A stretch of DNA of 64,000 bases, taken from positions 124,001-188,000 of the forward strand of contig NZ_JACRSN010000003.1 in the NCBI RefSeq assembly GCF_014384705.1. The letters run 5' to 3'. A program made the translations under genes and the position numbers. The notes under the pieces are model-generated. The model made no database searches. It was not told where the DNA came from and saw nothing but the letters and a program-made list of their open reading frames with translations. Within the stretch, counting starts at the first letter, position 1. Each line of letters opens with the position of its first letter. Positions 24,946 to 33,900 of this stretch are shown here, piece by piece. This stretch comes from Yeguia hominis (lineage in GTDB: Bacteria > Bacillota > Clostridia > Oscillospirales > Acutalibacteraceae).

Positions 24946-27030
24946 ATGGATCAGATGGATAAATACTCCGGAAAACGGCTGGACGGCCGGTATGAGATTT
25001 ACGAGCGGATCGGATCGGGCGGAATGGCAGATGTCTACCGCGCCTATGACACCATTGATGACCGGATTGTCGCAATTAAGATCCTGAAGGATGAATTTTC
25101 CGGAAACAGCGAGTTTTTGCGCCGGTTCCGCAACGAATCGAAGGCAATTGCCGTCCTGTCACACCCGAATATTGTGAAGGTCTATGATGTGAGTTTCGGA
25201 GACCGGATGCAGTATATTGTCATGGAATACATCGACGGCATTACGCTCAAGGAATATCTGAGCCGCCAGCGCGGGATTGCCTGGAACGAAGCGCTGCATT
25301 TTACATCCCAGATTCTCTGCGCGCTGCAGCACGCACACAACAAGGGCATTGTCCACCGCGATATCAAGCCGCAGAACATCATGCTGCTGCCGGACGGAAC
25401 CATTAAAGTAACGGATTTCGGAATTGCGCGGTTCTCCCGCAGCGAGACCCGTACGATGACGGATAAGGCGATCGGCTCCGTGCATTATATTGCACCGGAG
25501 CAGGCGCGCGGTGATTTGACGGACGAAAAGGCCGACATCTATTCGGTTGGCGTAATGCTTTATGAGATGGTCACCGGACAGCTTCCGTTTGAAGCGGACA
25601 ATGCGGTTTCGGTTGCAATCATGCAGCTGCAGTCCGACCCGCGCCCGCCCAAAGAGCTCAACCCCAATATTCCGGACGGCCTGGAGGAGATCATTCTGCG
25701 TGCGATGCAGAAAAATCCCTCGCAGCGGTATCAGTCTGCTTCTGAAATGCTGCGCGATATCGATGCATTCAGCCGCAACCCGAATATTGTGTTCGGCTAT
25801 CAGTATGCCGAGGAGCCTGCACAGACGCAGTATGTCGACCCGGCCGAGGATCTCCGGGATTCCCGCGTTCCGGATTACGATGACAATTACGAATATATTG
25901 AGGACGATATTCCGCCGCGCAGTACCCGCTCGAAGCTGATTGTGAAGGGCATTATCGCGGGTCTGATCGTCATTGCGCTGCTGATTGCCGGCGTGGCAAT
26001 TTTCCGGGCCTGCACAGCGGAGTCGGAAAGCGATACGATTGAATTGCCGAATTTTGTCGGCATGACGCTGGAGGAAATCCAAAACAACCCGGATTATACC
26101 GATAATTTTGAATTTGTGATCGAGTATGATACCGATTTTGAAAAAGAAGAGGGCATTGTTCTTGAGCAGAAGCCCAGCGGTGTCAAAGAAGTTAAGATCG
26201 GCGCGACGATTACGCTGACCGTAAACGGCGGCGCCAAAGAAGTCGAGGTACCGCCGCTTGCGGGCGAATTGCAGAGCGCTGCGGAAGAAGCTTTGCGGAA
26301 GCTCAATCTGATTCCCAAAATTCAGAAGGTTTCCGATGAGGAAACCGCCGAAGGGCACGTGGTTAAAACCTCTCCGAAGGCCGGAAATACCGTAACGGAA
26401 GGCTCGACCGTGACCGTATTTGTGAGCACCGGCCCGTCTACCGATGAATATGAAGTCCCGAATGTCATTGGGGATTATCTTGACACCGGCGTTTCGCGCA
26501 TTACGGCGGCAGGACTTGCCAAAGGCGTTGTGACTGAGCGCGACGATACAGGCAAAGAGGCAGGCGTGATCATCGAAACCGATCCGCTGCCGGGCGTGAA
26601 GGTTTCCAAAAATTCGCCGGTCAATATTGTGGTCAGCTCCGGCAAGATGTCTTCAAAGACGATCGACGTGACGCTGAATTTGCCGAGCAACGTTTCACAG
26701 GATCTGACGCTGAAAGTCTATGTGGGCGGAGAACTCAGCGAGACCAAGACCGTGAACCCCTCTGCCAGCACACAGCTTTCCTTCTCGTATGAAGGCAGCG
26801 AAGGCAAGCAGGAAGTGGTCTACTATCTGGATGATCAGAAATATCAGGTGATCGAACTCGATTTTGACGACGGCGATTATTCTGTCACCTGGCAGGGGGA
26901 ATACGTGATCCACACGCCGGATCCGACACCGGCGCCTCCGAGTGACGATCCGGATTCCTCTTCGGATGACAATTCGGGTCCCTCAGACGGCGATGTCAGC
27001 CGTGACGACGACGGGGATCCGGTTGGCTGA
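24946..27030 (+). CDS. prkC: PASTA-domain Ser/Thr kinase (PrkC/Stk1)
   Basis: A 694-residue membrane kinase. The cytoplasmic kinase domain shows RIGSGGMADVYRAYD, VAIKILK, HRDIKPQNIM, DFGIARF and APEQARG (residues about 13-280). One transmembrane helix (about 330-351) leads to three extracellular PASTA repeats (about 363-565), each ending in a TVxVxxG-like strand, then a beta-rich Ser/Asp-rich tail. PASTA domains sense muropeptides or lipid II. The last about 45 residues (PDPTPAPPSDDPDSSS...) are a low-complexity, likely wall-spanning tail. Confidence 0.96.
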   Translation: MDQMDKYSGKRLDGRYEIYERIGSGGMADVYRAYDTIDDRIVAIKILKDEFSGNSEFLRRFRNESKAIAVLSHPNIVKVYDVSFGDRMQYIVMEYIDGITLKEYLSRQRGIAWNEALHFTSQILCALQHAHNKGIVHRDIKPQNIMLLPDGTIKVTDFGIARFSRSETRTMTDKAIGSVHYIAPEQARGDLTDEKADIYSVGVMLYEMVTGQLPFEADNAVSVAIMQLQSDPRPPKELNPNIPDGLEEIILRAMQKNPSQRYQSASEMLRDIDAFSRNPNIVFGYQYAEEPAQTQYVDPAEDLRDSRVPDYDDNYEYIEDDIPPRSTRSKLIVKGIIAGLIVIALLIAGVAIFRACTAESESDTIELPNFVGMTLEEIQNNPDYTDNFEFVIEYDTDFEKEEGIVLEQKPSGVKEVKIGATITLTVNGGAKEVEVPPLAGELQSAAEEALRKLNLIPKIQKVSDEETAEGHVVKTSPKAGNTVTEGSTVTVFVSTGPSTDEYEVPNVIGDYLDTGVSRITAAGLAKGVVTERDDTGKEAGVIIETDPLPGVKVSKNSPVNIVVSSGKMSSKTIDVTLNLPSNVSQDLTLKVYVGGELSETKTVNPSASTQLSFSYEGSEGKQEVVYYLDDQKYQVIELDFDDGDYSVTWQGEYVIHTPDPTPAPPSDDPDSSSDDNSGPSDGDVSRDDDGDPVG

Positions 27031-27033
27031 GCG

Positions 27034-27912
27034 ATGGAAGGATTGATTCGAAAGGGAATCGGCGGCTTTTACTATGTAGAGGCCGCCGGTACCCTCTATG
27101 AATGCAAGGCGCGCGGTGTGTTCCGCAAAGAAGGCATGAAGCCGCTTTCCGGCGACCGGGTGGAGATCACAACACAGCCGGACAGAACCGGAAGCATTGA
27201 CCGGATTTATCCGCGCCGCAATATGCTGGTGCGGCCCCCGGTTGCGAATATTGACCAGCTGTTTTTTGTGACCTCGGTTTGTGACCCGGCCCCCAATTGC
27301 CGGATTATCGACAAAACCATTGCGGTTGCGGAGGACAAGGAGATTGAGCCGGTTTTGGTAATCACGAAAACCGACATCGAGGACGGCGCCTGGCTTGCAG
27401 AAATTTACCGGCTGGCAGGCATCCGGGTGATTCCGTTTTCTGCGGTTTCCGGCGAGGGTGTCGAAGAAGTCCGCGCGCTGCTGCAAGGGAAAATATCAGC
27501 ATTTACCGGAAATTCCGGCGTCGGCAAGTCCTCGCTGCTCAATTGCGTGTATCCGGACTTTTCACTGCCCACCGGCGAAATCAGCCGGAAACTCGGACGG
27601 GGACGCCACACGACGCGTGAGGTGGATCTGCTCAAGCTGCCGGATGGCGGATATGTTGCAGATACGCCTGGATTTTCCTCGATTGATATCGAAAAATGGG
27701 TCCGAATCCGAAAGGAAAACTTGCCGTTTTGCTTCCGGGAGTTTTTGCCGTATTTGAAGGACTGTAAGTTTACGTCCTGTTCTCATACCTGCGAAAAGGG
27801 CTGTGCGGTTCTGCAGGCGGTGAAGGATGGGAAAATTCATCCGTCTCGCCATGAAAGCTACTGCGCCATGTACGCGGAGGTCAAGGATCTGGCGGATTGG
27901 CAGATGAAATAA
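27034..27912 (+). CDS. rsgA: Ribosome small-subunit GTPase RsgA (CpgA)
   Basis: A 292-residue circularly permuted GTPase: the G4 motif TKTD comes first, then GNSGVGKSSLLN (G1), a switch region GRGRHTTREV and DTPGFSS (G3). An N-terminal OB fold and the C-terminal zinc motif (CKFTSCSHTCEKGC with His-Cys ligands) are present. It matures the 30S subunit. It starts 3 bases after prkC and closes the conserved block; the usual downstream rpe and thiN are missing. Confidence 0.95.
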   Translation: MEGLIRKGIGGFYYVEAAGTLYECKARGVFRKEGMKPLSGDRVEITTQPDRTGSIDRIYPRRNMLVRPPVANIDQLFFVTSVCDPAPNCRIIDKTIAVAEDKEIEPVLVITKTDIEDGAWLAEIYRLAGIRVIPFSAVSGEGVEEVRALLQGKISAFTGNSGVGKSSLLNCVYPDFSLPTGEISRKLGRGRHTTREVDLLKLPDGGYVADTPGFSSIDIEKWVRIRKENLPFCFREFLPYLKDCKFTSCSHTCEKGCAVLQAVKDGKIHPSRHESYCAMYAEVKDLADWQMK

Positions 27913-28298
27913 CACGGTGAGCAGCGTCAGAGAATGTTGCATTCAGAGGCGCGGCGGCGCGGTTCCGCTGCAAATTCGGACGGCTTTTTTTCTGCAAAGG
28001 ATTGTAAATGAATCGCGCGCAGAAGCTGCCCGAAACGTTTGCGCACGCATTCTGGCTGTGTCCGGGCGGCGGTTGCGCTGCGCGGCACCGGCGGCTTCGA
28101 CTTTGCGGGTTTCAAGCGGAAACCAGATGCCTGAAACAGAGAACGCAAATTGTAGAAGGATGCATGCGGGCAGTCAATAGGACATTTTTACATCTGCAAA
28201 ATCTGGATGCAGGAAATTTGACCGGCGGCGCTGGAAAAGACCGGTGCAGCTTTTGCCAACACCAAGGGGCAAACCAGGAACGTCGAAGGAGGATCCCG
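27913..28298 (+). other. 386-base gap between rsgA and a lipoprotein gene
   Basis: I find no gene, RNA or convincing promoter here. A run of seven T at about 27986-27992 follows GC-rich sequence, but no clean stem precedes it. Promoter candidates for the downstream lipoprotein are weak. Confidence 0.4.
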
Positions 28299-28766
28299 AT
28301 GAAAAAAGCCGTTTTATGGATTTGTGTGATCTGCGGTATTCTGGTTTTTACCGGATGCGGACAAAAAAATCTGCTTTCCGATTTTTCTGCCCGGTGCGGA
28401 GTCGATTTGACGCCGGGAAAAGTTGAATCCGTCAGCGATACGCACGGCGGCTTTCATGGGGATGGATATCTGTTGGCGACTGTGTGTTTTCCGGACGGCT
28501 CTGTTTACGAGAAGATGAAAACATCGGATCGTTGGCGGAATCTGCCGCTTTCGGAAAATCTCGAATCCTTTGTGTATCAGCCGTTTGATGACCGCGTATC
28601 GATTCCTCCGATTGAAAACGGGCGGTATTATTTTTATGACCGGCACCATGAAAGTCAAAATCCGTATGACGATACGGGTTTTCTGGATCGGAGTTCCTAT
28701 AATTTTACGCTGGCAATTTATGATGCCGACGCAAACCGGCTGTACTGGCTTGCATACGACACCTGA
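28299..28766 (+). CDS. Small lipoprotein of unknown function
   Basis: A 155-residue protein with a lipoprotein signal peptide (KKAVLWICVICGILVFTGC); the lipobox FTGC puts the acylated Cys at residue 20. The mature part contains GYLLATVCFPDG and an aromatic, charged stretch (RYYFYDRHHESQNPYDD), and has no further membrane segment. I do not recognise a domain. AAGGAGG lies 6 bases before the ATG, which excludes the longer upstream reading frame. It is anchored outside the membrane after Lgt processing. Confidence 0.8.
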   Translation: MKKAVLWICVICGILVFTGCGQKNLLSDFSARCGVDLTPGKVESVSDTHGGFHGDGYLLATVCFPDGSVYEKMKTSDRWRNLPLSENLESFVYQPFDDRVSIPPIENGRYYFYDRHHESQNPYDDTGFLDRSSYNFTLAIYDADANRLYWLAYDT

Positions 28767-28877
28767 TGTTCAGCGAGTTCCGGCGCGGTATGGGCTGCTC
28801 CGAAACGTCCGGTATGGCGGGAGTGCTGTCAATGCATCCTGCAAAACCGGGTACGGCTTCTTTTTTCAAAACGTGTG

Positions 28878-28912
28878 CGTCTCGCCAATCGGATTTGGCG
28901 GGACGTTTTTTT
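28878..28912 (+). terminator. Intrinsic terminator after the lipoprotein gene
   Basis: CGTCTCGCCAA (28878-28888) pairs with TTGGCGGGACG (28895-28905) with one G-T pair, followed by seven T. Confidence 0.8.
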
Positions 28913-29405
28913 GCAGCGTCCTTTTTTATGCTTAAATCGAACCATGCGTTTTTCGGAATGTCGGGCATCTCGCGCGTTTTTTGATCCGCATCGGAGAGCG
29001 GCGGAGAACAGGATATTTAACTTGTATTGCGGAAGCGGCCGTCGCTGCCAGTTGAGGCGATCACGAAAGGGGTTGCTTCCCCCGCTGCAAGGCAAGCGGA
29101 TAACCGCAATTCGTACCCTCAAACATATCCCCGGATCGCAATTGCCCACTTAGCGCCTGTGTAGGATCGATACAAACAAAACCGATTTTGGCGCCGGTTG
29201 TTTCGGCAGCTGTTTAAGAAGGCGCGCGGAGCGTAAAGCCTTATAGAACGGGCGCAAATCTCCGGCTTTGTCGAAGCATTTTTCGGAATCCGGATGTCCG
29301 CAAACAGCGTAAATTCAGTGTAGGGTCTTTTTAGAAATTTCGGTCCGGCTGCCAATGTTTAATCCGGCTTTAAATAGGCCGAATTCAAACAAAGTCCCAA
29401 AACAG
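28913..29405. other. Long gap without recognisable genes
   Basis: About 490 bases between two terminators hold only short frames without ribosome sites. No tRNA cloverleaf, promoter or repeat could be supported. Confidence 0.4.
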
Positions 29406-29452
29406 AGCGCCGTCCCGTGCAGGAAACCTGTCCGGACGGCGCTGGCTTTTTT
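29406..29452 (+). terminator. Strong hairpin with T-run between convergent units
   Basis: AGCGCCGTCC (29406-29415) and GGACGGCGCT (29434-29443) pair perfectly over 10 bp, with a nested AGG/CCT pairing in the loop; GGCTTTTTTA follows on the + strand. On the minus strand it follows dinB but with a poorer T-run. Confidence 0.75.
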
Positions 29453-29530
29453 ATGTGTGCGGAAAAGATCGGTCGGACAGACAGCGCGCGTTGACAGCAA
29501 AGAGCGTCCCTTGTGTCGGTGATGGAGAAA

Positions 29531-30778
29531 TCATACCGGTAAAAGCGAACAGGGCTCCTGCAGATGGCCGGCGCTGCGGGAAAGTTCCTGTTTTTCCGGA
29601 ACGAGCAAAATGCCTCGCTGCAGAGCACTTTGGCCGTATCGTTTGCGGACGGCGTCAACGGCGGCGTTGAGTGCTTCTTCTTTTTGCAGATGCAATCCCC
29701 CCGGATCGGAAAACAGGGAAAGCTGCTCATGCTCCTGATGCAGCAGGTTGCAGGCGCGGACGCTCAGCGTGCGGACGGGCTGATCTTCGGGATGACTCTC
29801 CAAAAATAGGGAGAAGGCCCGTTCAAAAAGCGCTTCGGTTGCGCGCGCCGGTGCAGAAAGCGCGCCTTGCCGTTCATAGGAGCAGAGCGTATGGTCCCGG
29901 ACACCAATCTGGACGGTGCGGCAAAGTGCGTGCGCCTTCCGCAAGCGTGCGGAGACGCTTTCGCACAACAGGTAAAAGACGGCGCGGAAGTCGGCTTCTT
30001 CCGTGAGATCCCGGGGCGTGGTGGTGCTGTTTCCGATGCTTTTGGCGTCCGGTGCATTTTGCATCGCCGTGACCGGCGCGCAATCCAGTCCGTTGGCATA
30101 TTGCCAAAGCGTGACGCCGTTTTTTCCGAGCAGATGCCGGAGAAAGGCTTCATCCGCGTTTGCGAGTTCTCCGATTGTCCGCACGCCGTAGCGGTGCAGC
30201 TTCTGGCAGGTGGATTTTCCGACAAAGAGCAGCGCGCTGACCGGAAGCGGCCAAACAATTTTTTGAAATTCTGATCGGGGAATATGGGTTGTGGCATCAG
30301 GCTTTTTCAGGTCGGAGCCCAGTTTGGCAAAGACTTTGTTAAAGCTGATTCCGACGGATGCGGTCAGACCGAATTCTTTGCGGATTCTCGTCCGAAGTGC
30401 GCCCGCAATGGAGGAAGCGTTGCCGAAAAGCCCGGTGCTTCCGGTGACATCGAGCCAACATTCGTCCAGCCCGAAGGGTTCGATGCAGTCGGTGTATTCT
30501 CCGTAAAGCGTCTGAAGCGCTTTGGAATATGCGGAATAGCGGCTGTGGTGGGGCGAAACGAAGGTAATGTCGGGACATTTCTGTTCGGCCTGCCAAAGCG
30601 TGTCGCCGGTCTGTACGCCATATCGTTTGGCGAGTTCATTTTTTGCAAGTACAATGCCGTGGCGCAGAGCGGGATCCCCTGCAACGGCAAACGGAATTTT
30701 CCGCAGATGCGGCGCATAGAGCGCTTCTACGGAAGCATAAAAATTGTTAAGATCACTGTGTAAAATCAGGCGATCCAT
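29531..30778 (-). CDS. dinB: Y-family DNA polymerase (DinB/Pol IV)
   Basis: A 415-residue translesion polymerase. The catalytic motifs are HSDLNNFYASVE (about 7-18, first Asp) and PFGLDECWLDV (about 100-110), where GLDE replaces the usual SIDE. Helix-hairpin-helix and little-finger regions follow. It copies past damaged bases at low fidelity. A LexA box lies just upstream of the start, so it is expected to be SOS-induced. The minus-strand ribosome site GGTGGTGA precedes the ATG. Confidence 0.94.
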   Translation of the reverse strand: MDRLILHSDLNNFYASVEALYAPHLRKIPFAVAGDPALRHGIVLAKNELAKRYGVQTGDTLWQAEQKCPDITFVSPHHSRYSAYSKALQTLYGEYTDCIEPFGLDECWLDVTGSTGLFGNASSIAGALRTRIRKEFGLTASVGISFNKVFAKLGSDLKKPDATTHIPRSEFQKIVWPLPVSALLFVGKSTCQKLHRYGVRTIGELANADEAFLRHLLGKNGVTLWQYANGLDCAPVTAMQNAPDAKSIGNSTTTPRDLTEEADFRAVFYLLCESVSARLRKAHALCRTVQIGVRDHTLCSYERQGALSAPARATEALFERAFSLFLESHPEDQPVRTLSVRACNLLHQEHEQLSLFSDPGGLHLQKEEALNAAVDAVRKRYGQSALQRGILLVPEKQELSRSAGHLQEPCSLLPV

Positions 30779-30797
30779 CGCGATTCACCACCATTTA

Positions 30798-30809
30798 GAA
30801 CATATGTTC
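30798..30809. promoter_or_regulatory. LexA (DinR) SOS box
   Basis: GAACATATGTTC is a perfect palindrome matching the Firmicute GAAC-N4-GTTC box. It lies 8 bases downstream of the dinB -10 element and 20 bases before the start codon, a position where bound LexA would block transcription. Confidence 0.88.
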
Positions 30810-30816
30810 TATTACA

Positions 30817-30845
30817 AGTATACGCCAACACCTGCAAAAATGCAA
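30817..30845 (-). promoter_or_regulatory. dinB promoter
   Basis: On the minus strand: TTGCAT (30845-30840), a 17-base spacer and TATACT (30822-30817), directly upstream of the SOS box. Confidence 0.7.
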
Positions 30846-31018
30846 GAGAAAAAATTTGGAAAACCACAAATTTTTGGCTTGGATTTTCTCTAATATTTTG
30901 AAAATTGGATAAAAAGAGAAAGACGTCGAAAACAATCTAAAAATAGCGATTTTCGAAGAAAATAGATGCTAAACTCAAAAATTGAACAAATTTTATAATT
31001 TTGGCAGCTTGAACACAT

Positions 31019-31047
31019 TTGAGGTTCACGTGAACCTGTGATACAAT
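31019..31047 (+). promoter_or_regulatory. Promoter with an embedded palindromic operator
   Basis: TTGAGG (31019-31024), a 17-base spacer and TACAAT (31042-31047). The 16-base perfect palindrome AGGTTCAC/GTGAACCT (31022-31037) fills most of the spacer and overlaps the -35, so a dimeric repressor bound there would exclude polymerase. The 170 bases to the left are very AT-rich. Confidence 0.7.
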
Positions 31048-31097
31048 CTAATCAACATCAAAAAAGTTTTAACGAACTTTTTTGGGAGGTGATTCCA

Positions 31098-31658
31098 TTG
31101 TGCGAAAACTGGATTCCCGGGACGCAGCTTCCTGCAGCGGACGGAACGGAAACATTTTCTCTGTTCCGGCAGATGATTGAAGCGGCGGGCGGACTTTCGC
31201 TTTCCCAGGTCTGCGCGCTTACCGGGCTGGAAGGATCCACCATTCAAAATTGGGTCAAGCGCGACTGGGTTTCGAAGCCAGTCGGGAAAAAATACGGCGA
31301 GCGGCAGGTTGCACGGATTCTCATTATTAACGCGCTGCGCGACAGCTTACAACTGGAACAGATTGCAGGACTTTTGCAATATGTCAACGGTTCTGCAGCG
31401 GATCAGAGCGATGATATCGTCGCGGAAGGAAGGCTGTTTAACTATTTTTCCAGCTGTATTGCTGCGCTGCAGGTCAAAGACGGGGTATCCCGCGAAAAGG
31501 TTTTGGAAACCGTCAGGCGGGTGCTAAGCGATTACACGGGGCCGCACCCACAGGCAAAGGAGCGGCTTGCAAACGCACTTTGCGTGATGGTTGAGGCGTA
31601 TCTTGCGGCATCCATCCGCCGCGAAGCGGAATGGATGCTGCGGGAGTTGATCGGATGA
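31098..31658 (+). CDS. DUF1836 protein (MerR-like HTH)
   Basis: About 186 residues from TTG at 31098. The start was chosen because GGAGGTG stands 6 bases before it and the promoter lies just upstream; a GTG at 31038 would fall between the promoter elements. The N-terminal half holds a helix-turn-helix-like stretch (LSLSQVCALTGLEGSTIQNW, then KYGERQVARILIINALRDSLQ) typical of DUF1836, which is related to MerR-type DNA binding. The C-terminal half is helical. It is the first gene before NfeD and flotillin and could be an autoregulator through the palindrome in its promoter; that is inference. Confidence 0.85.
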   Translation: MCENWIPGTQLPAADGTETFSLFRQMIEAAGGLSLSQVCALTGLEGSTIQNWVKRDWVSKPVGKKYGERQVARILIINALRDSLQLEQIAGLLQYVNGSAADQSDDIVAEGRLFNYFSSCIAALQVKDGVSREKVLETVRRVLSDYTGPHPQAKERLANALCVMVEAYLAASIRREAEWMLRELIG

Positions 31659-31674
31659 GGAGGGAAAACGAGGA

Positions 31675-32388
31675 ATGTTTGTCAACTGGTGGAACAGTTT
31701 AACAGGATTGCAACAGTTTTTGGCTTGCGGCGCGCTGCCTGCAACGGCGCTTCTGCTATTGCAGACCATTTTGCTGCTGTTCGGTCTCGGCGGTGGACAC
31801 GATGCGGACCAGGGCGAGGTGGCGGGTCATTCCCTGGAGCTTGGAGACGGAACCGCGGACACGGAGGCATCCGACCTGGACGCGCCGGATCCCCAAACAC
31901 CGGATTCGGAATTTATTCCGTCGGATGAGCCGGAAATGCCGCATCATGACGGCGCACATCACGCAGACGGCGTCCGGATCTTTACGGTGCGCGGGATCAT
32001 TGCCTTTGTCGCTGTCGGCGGTTGGGCGGGCATTGCGATGGTGGACTTAGGGCTTCCCAATGTCTGGGCATCGGTGATTGCGGTTTTCAGCGGTACGCTG
32101 GCGCTGCTTCTTGTGGCATGGATTCTCAAATGGTCGCTTTCCCTGCAGGAAAATGGGACGCTGGATCCAAAAAACGCGATTGCACATGTCGGAACGGTCT
32201 ACCTGACCGTTCCGCCCAAACGCACCGGAACCGGAAAAGTCAATCTGACGTTCCAGGAACGCTTTGTAGAGATGGATGCCGTTACAGACTGCGGCCATCC
32301 GCTCAAGCCGGATACACAGATTCAGGTTGTCGGCATATCCGGCGAGACGACGCTGATCGTCCGTCCGCTGAACAGCCGTTCTGAATAA
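31675..32388 (+). CDS. NfeD-like membrane protein with OB fold
   Basis: A 237-residue protein with one hydrophobic segment at about residues 12-36, a His/Asp/Glu/Pro-rich loop (about 38-100), two further membrane helices (about 105-125 and 130-155) and a C-terminal soluble region with beta-strand pattern (AHVGTVYLTVPPKRTGTGKVNL), the NfeD OB fold. NfeD proteins pair with flotillin-type SPFH proteins and organise membrane microdomains; here the flotillin gene follows after 28 bases. It resembles the yuaF position of Bacillus. The acidic, His-rich loop is unusual and may bind metal. Confidence 0.85.
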   Translation: MFVNWWNSLTGLQQFLACGALPATALLLLQTILLLFGLGGGHDADQGEVAGHSLELGDGTADTEASDLDAPDPQTPDSEFIPSDEPEMPHHDGAHHADGVRIFTVRGIIAFVAVGGWAGIAMVDLGLPNVWASVIAVFSGTLALLLVAWILKWSLSLQENGTLDPKNAIAHVGTVYLTVPPKRTGTGKVNLTFQERFVEMDAVTDCGHPLKPDTQIQVVGISGETTLIVRPLNSRSE

Positions 32389-32416
32389 AAAACAAAAAAG
32401 AGGAGGAAATGAAGTT

Positions 32417-33808
32417 ATGCCCAATATCCCGGTAAGCGCAATCATTACCATTGTGGTTATTGTCGTTCTGTTGTTTACGATGCTGCTGGTCGTTTTGACC
32501 CGGTATCGCCGTTGCCCGTCCGACAAGGTGCTGGTAATTTACGGTAAGGTCGGAACCAACAAGGACGGAAGCGCCCGAAGCGCAAAGTGCATCCATGGCG
32601 GCGCGGCCTTTATCTGGCCGGTCATTCAGTCTTATGAATATCTGGATCTGACGCCGATGTCGATCAATGTCGATCTGACGAACGCCCTTTCCCATCAGAA
32701 CATCCGTGTCGATGTGCCTTCCCGCTTTACGGTAGGCGTTTCGGTGGAACCCGGCGTGATGCAGAACGCTGCAGAACGGCTTTTGGGATTGTCGCTTCTG
32801 GAAATTCAGGAGCTTGCAAAAGATATCATTTTCGGTCAGCTCCGTCTGGTCATCGCCACGATGGATATCGAGGAAATCAATACGGACCGTGACAAGTTCC
32901 TCGAGGCGGTTTCCCACAACGTGGAAACAGAACTCAAGAAAATCGGTTTGCGGCTGATCAACGTCAACGTGACGGATATCACCGACGAGTCCGGCTACAT
33001 TGAGGCGCTCGGAAAAGAAGCAGCGGCAAAGGCAATCAACGACGCGAAAAAATCTGTTGCTGAACAGAACCGCGACGGTTCCATCGGGGAAGCCATTGCG
33101 GTGAAGGATCAGCGAATCAGCGTTGCAGAATCGAACGCATCTGCAATTGCCGGTGAAAACGAATCGAAAGCGGCAATTGCGCAGTCAGATGCAACCCGAA
33201 GAGAACGCGAAGCGGAAGCACAGCGCCGCGCAATTGCAGCGGAAAAAATTGCAGCGGCAAAGGCACTCGAAGAGGCCTATGCTGCGGAACAGGCTGCAGA
33301 GCGCGCCCGTGCGGAACGTGAGTTGGCAACGCAGCAGGCAGACATCCTGACCGCTGCGAAAATCGAAAAAGAGCGCAAAGAATTGGAAGCAGAAGCAGAA
33401 GCGGAGCAGGCGCGGCGCAAAGCGCGCGGTGAAGCGGACGCCATTTATGCAAAAATGGAAGCGCAGGCGCGCGGTGTCCAGGAAGTCCTGGCAAAACAGG
33501 CCGAAGGATTTGCGAAAATCGTGGCAGCAGCCGGCGGAAATGCCGACGCTGCAGTACAGCTGCTCCTGGTCGATAAGATCGAGGATCTCGTCCGGATCCA
33601 GGTTGACGCGATTAAGAATTTGCAGATCGACAAGATTACGGTTTGGGATTCTATGAGCGGAGAGGGCGGTTCTCCGACAACGGCGAATTTCCTTTCCGGG
33701 ATGATGAAATCGATCCCGCCGCTCAACGAAACCTTTAAAATGGCTGGCGTGAAATTGCCGGAATTCCTTGGAACGGAGCTCGAATCGCCGGAGCCCACAG
33801 AGGAATAA
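32417..33808 (+). CDS. floT: Flotillin family protein (YuaG/FloT-like)
   Basis: A 463-residue SPFH protein. An N-terminal membrane segment (about 5-27) leads to the SPFH/band-7 domain (about 35-200, with CIHGGAAFIWPVIQ and ITDESGYIEALGKEAA), then a long Ala/Glu/Arg coiled coil (about 205-345) and a C-terminal oligomerisation region. Flotillins scaffold ordered membrane domains. AGGAGG precedes the ATG. NfeD upstream and DUF1836 before it form one operon closed by a terminator. Confidence 0.94.
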   Translation: MPNIPVSAIITIVVIVVLLFTMLLVVLTRYRRCPSDKVLVIYGKVGTNKDGSARSAKCIHGGAAFIWPVIQSYEYLDLTPMSINVDLTNALSHQNIRVDVPSRFTVGVSVEPGVMQNAAERLLGLSLLEIQELAKDIIFGQLRLVIATMDIEEINTDRDKFLEAVSHNVETELKKIGLRLINVNVTDITDESGYIEALGKEAAAKAINDAKKSVAEQNRDGSIGEAIAVKDQRISVAESNASAIAGENESKAAIAQSDATRREREAEAQRRAIAAEKIAAAKALEEAYAAEQAAERARAERELATQQADILTAAKIEKERKELEAEAEAEQARRKARGEADAIYAKMEAQARGVQEVLAKQAEGFAKIVAAAGGNADAAVQLLLVDKIEDLVRIQVDAIKNLQIDKITVWDSMSGEGGSPTTANFLSGMMKSIPPLNETFKMAGVKLPEFLGTELESPEPTEE

Positions 33809-33822
33809 CCACGAAAACAGAG

Positions 33823-33878
33823 ATGCCCCTCTCCGGAGTCTGCGTTTGATCGCGCGCTTCGGGGAGGGGCATTCTTTT
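33823..33878 (+). terminator. Terminator of the flotillin operon
   Basis: ATGCCCCTCTCCGGAG (33823-33838) pairs with CTTCGGGGAGGGGCAT (33857-33872) with G-T pairs, then TCTTTTG. It lies between convergent genes. Confidence 0.8.
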
Positions 33879-33900
33879 GAAATCATGGAGACAGCCGCTG

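Noticed and set aside
29030..29110. tRNA-like GC-rich stretch
   Set aside because: No acceptor stem, anticodon arm or T-loop sequence could be assembled.
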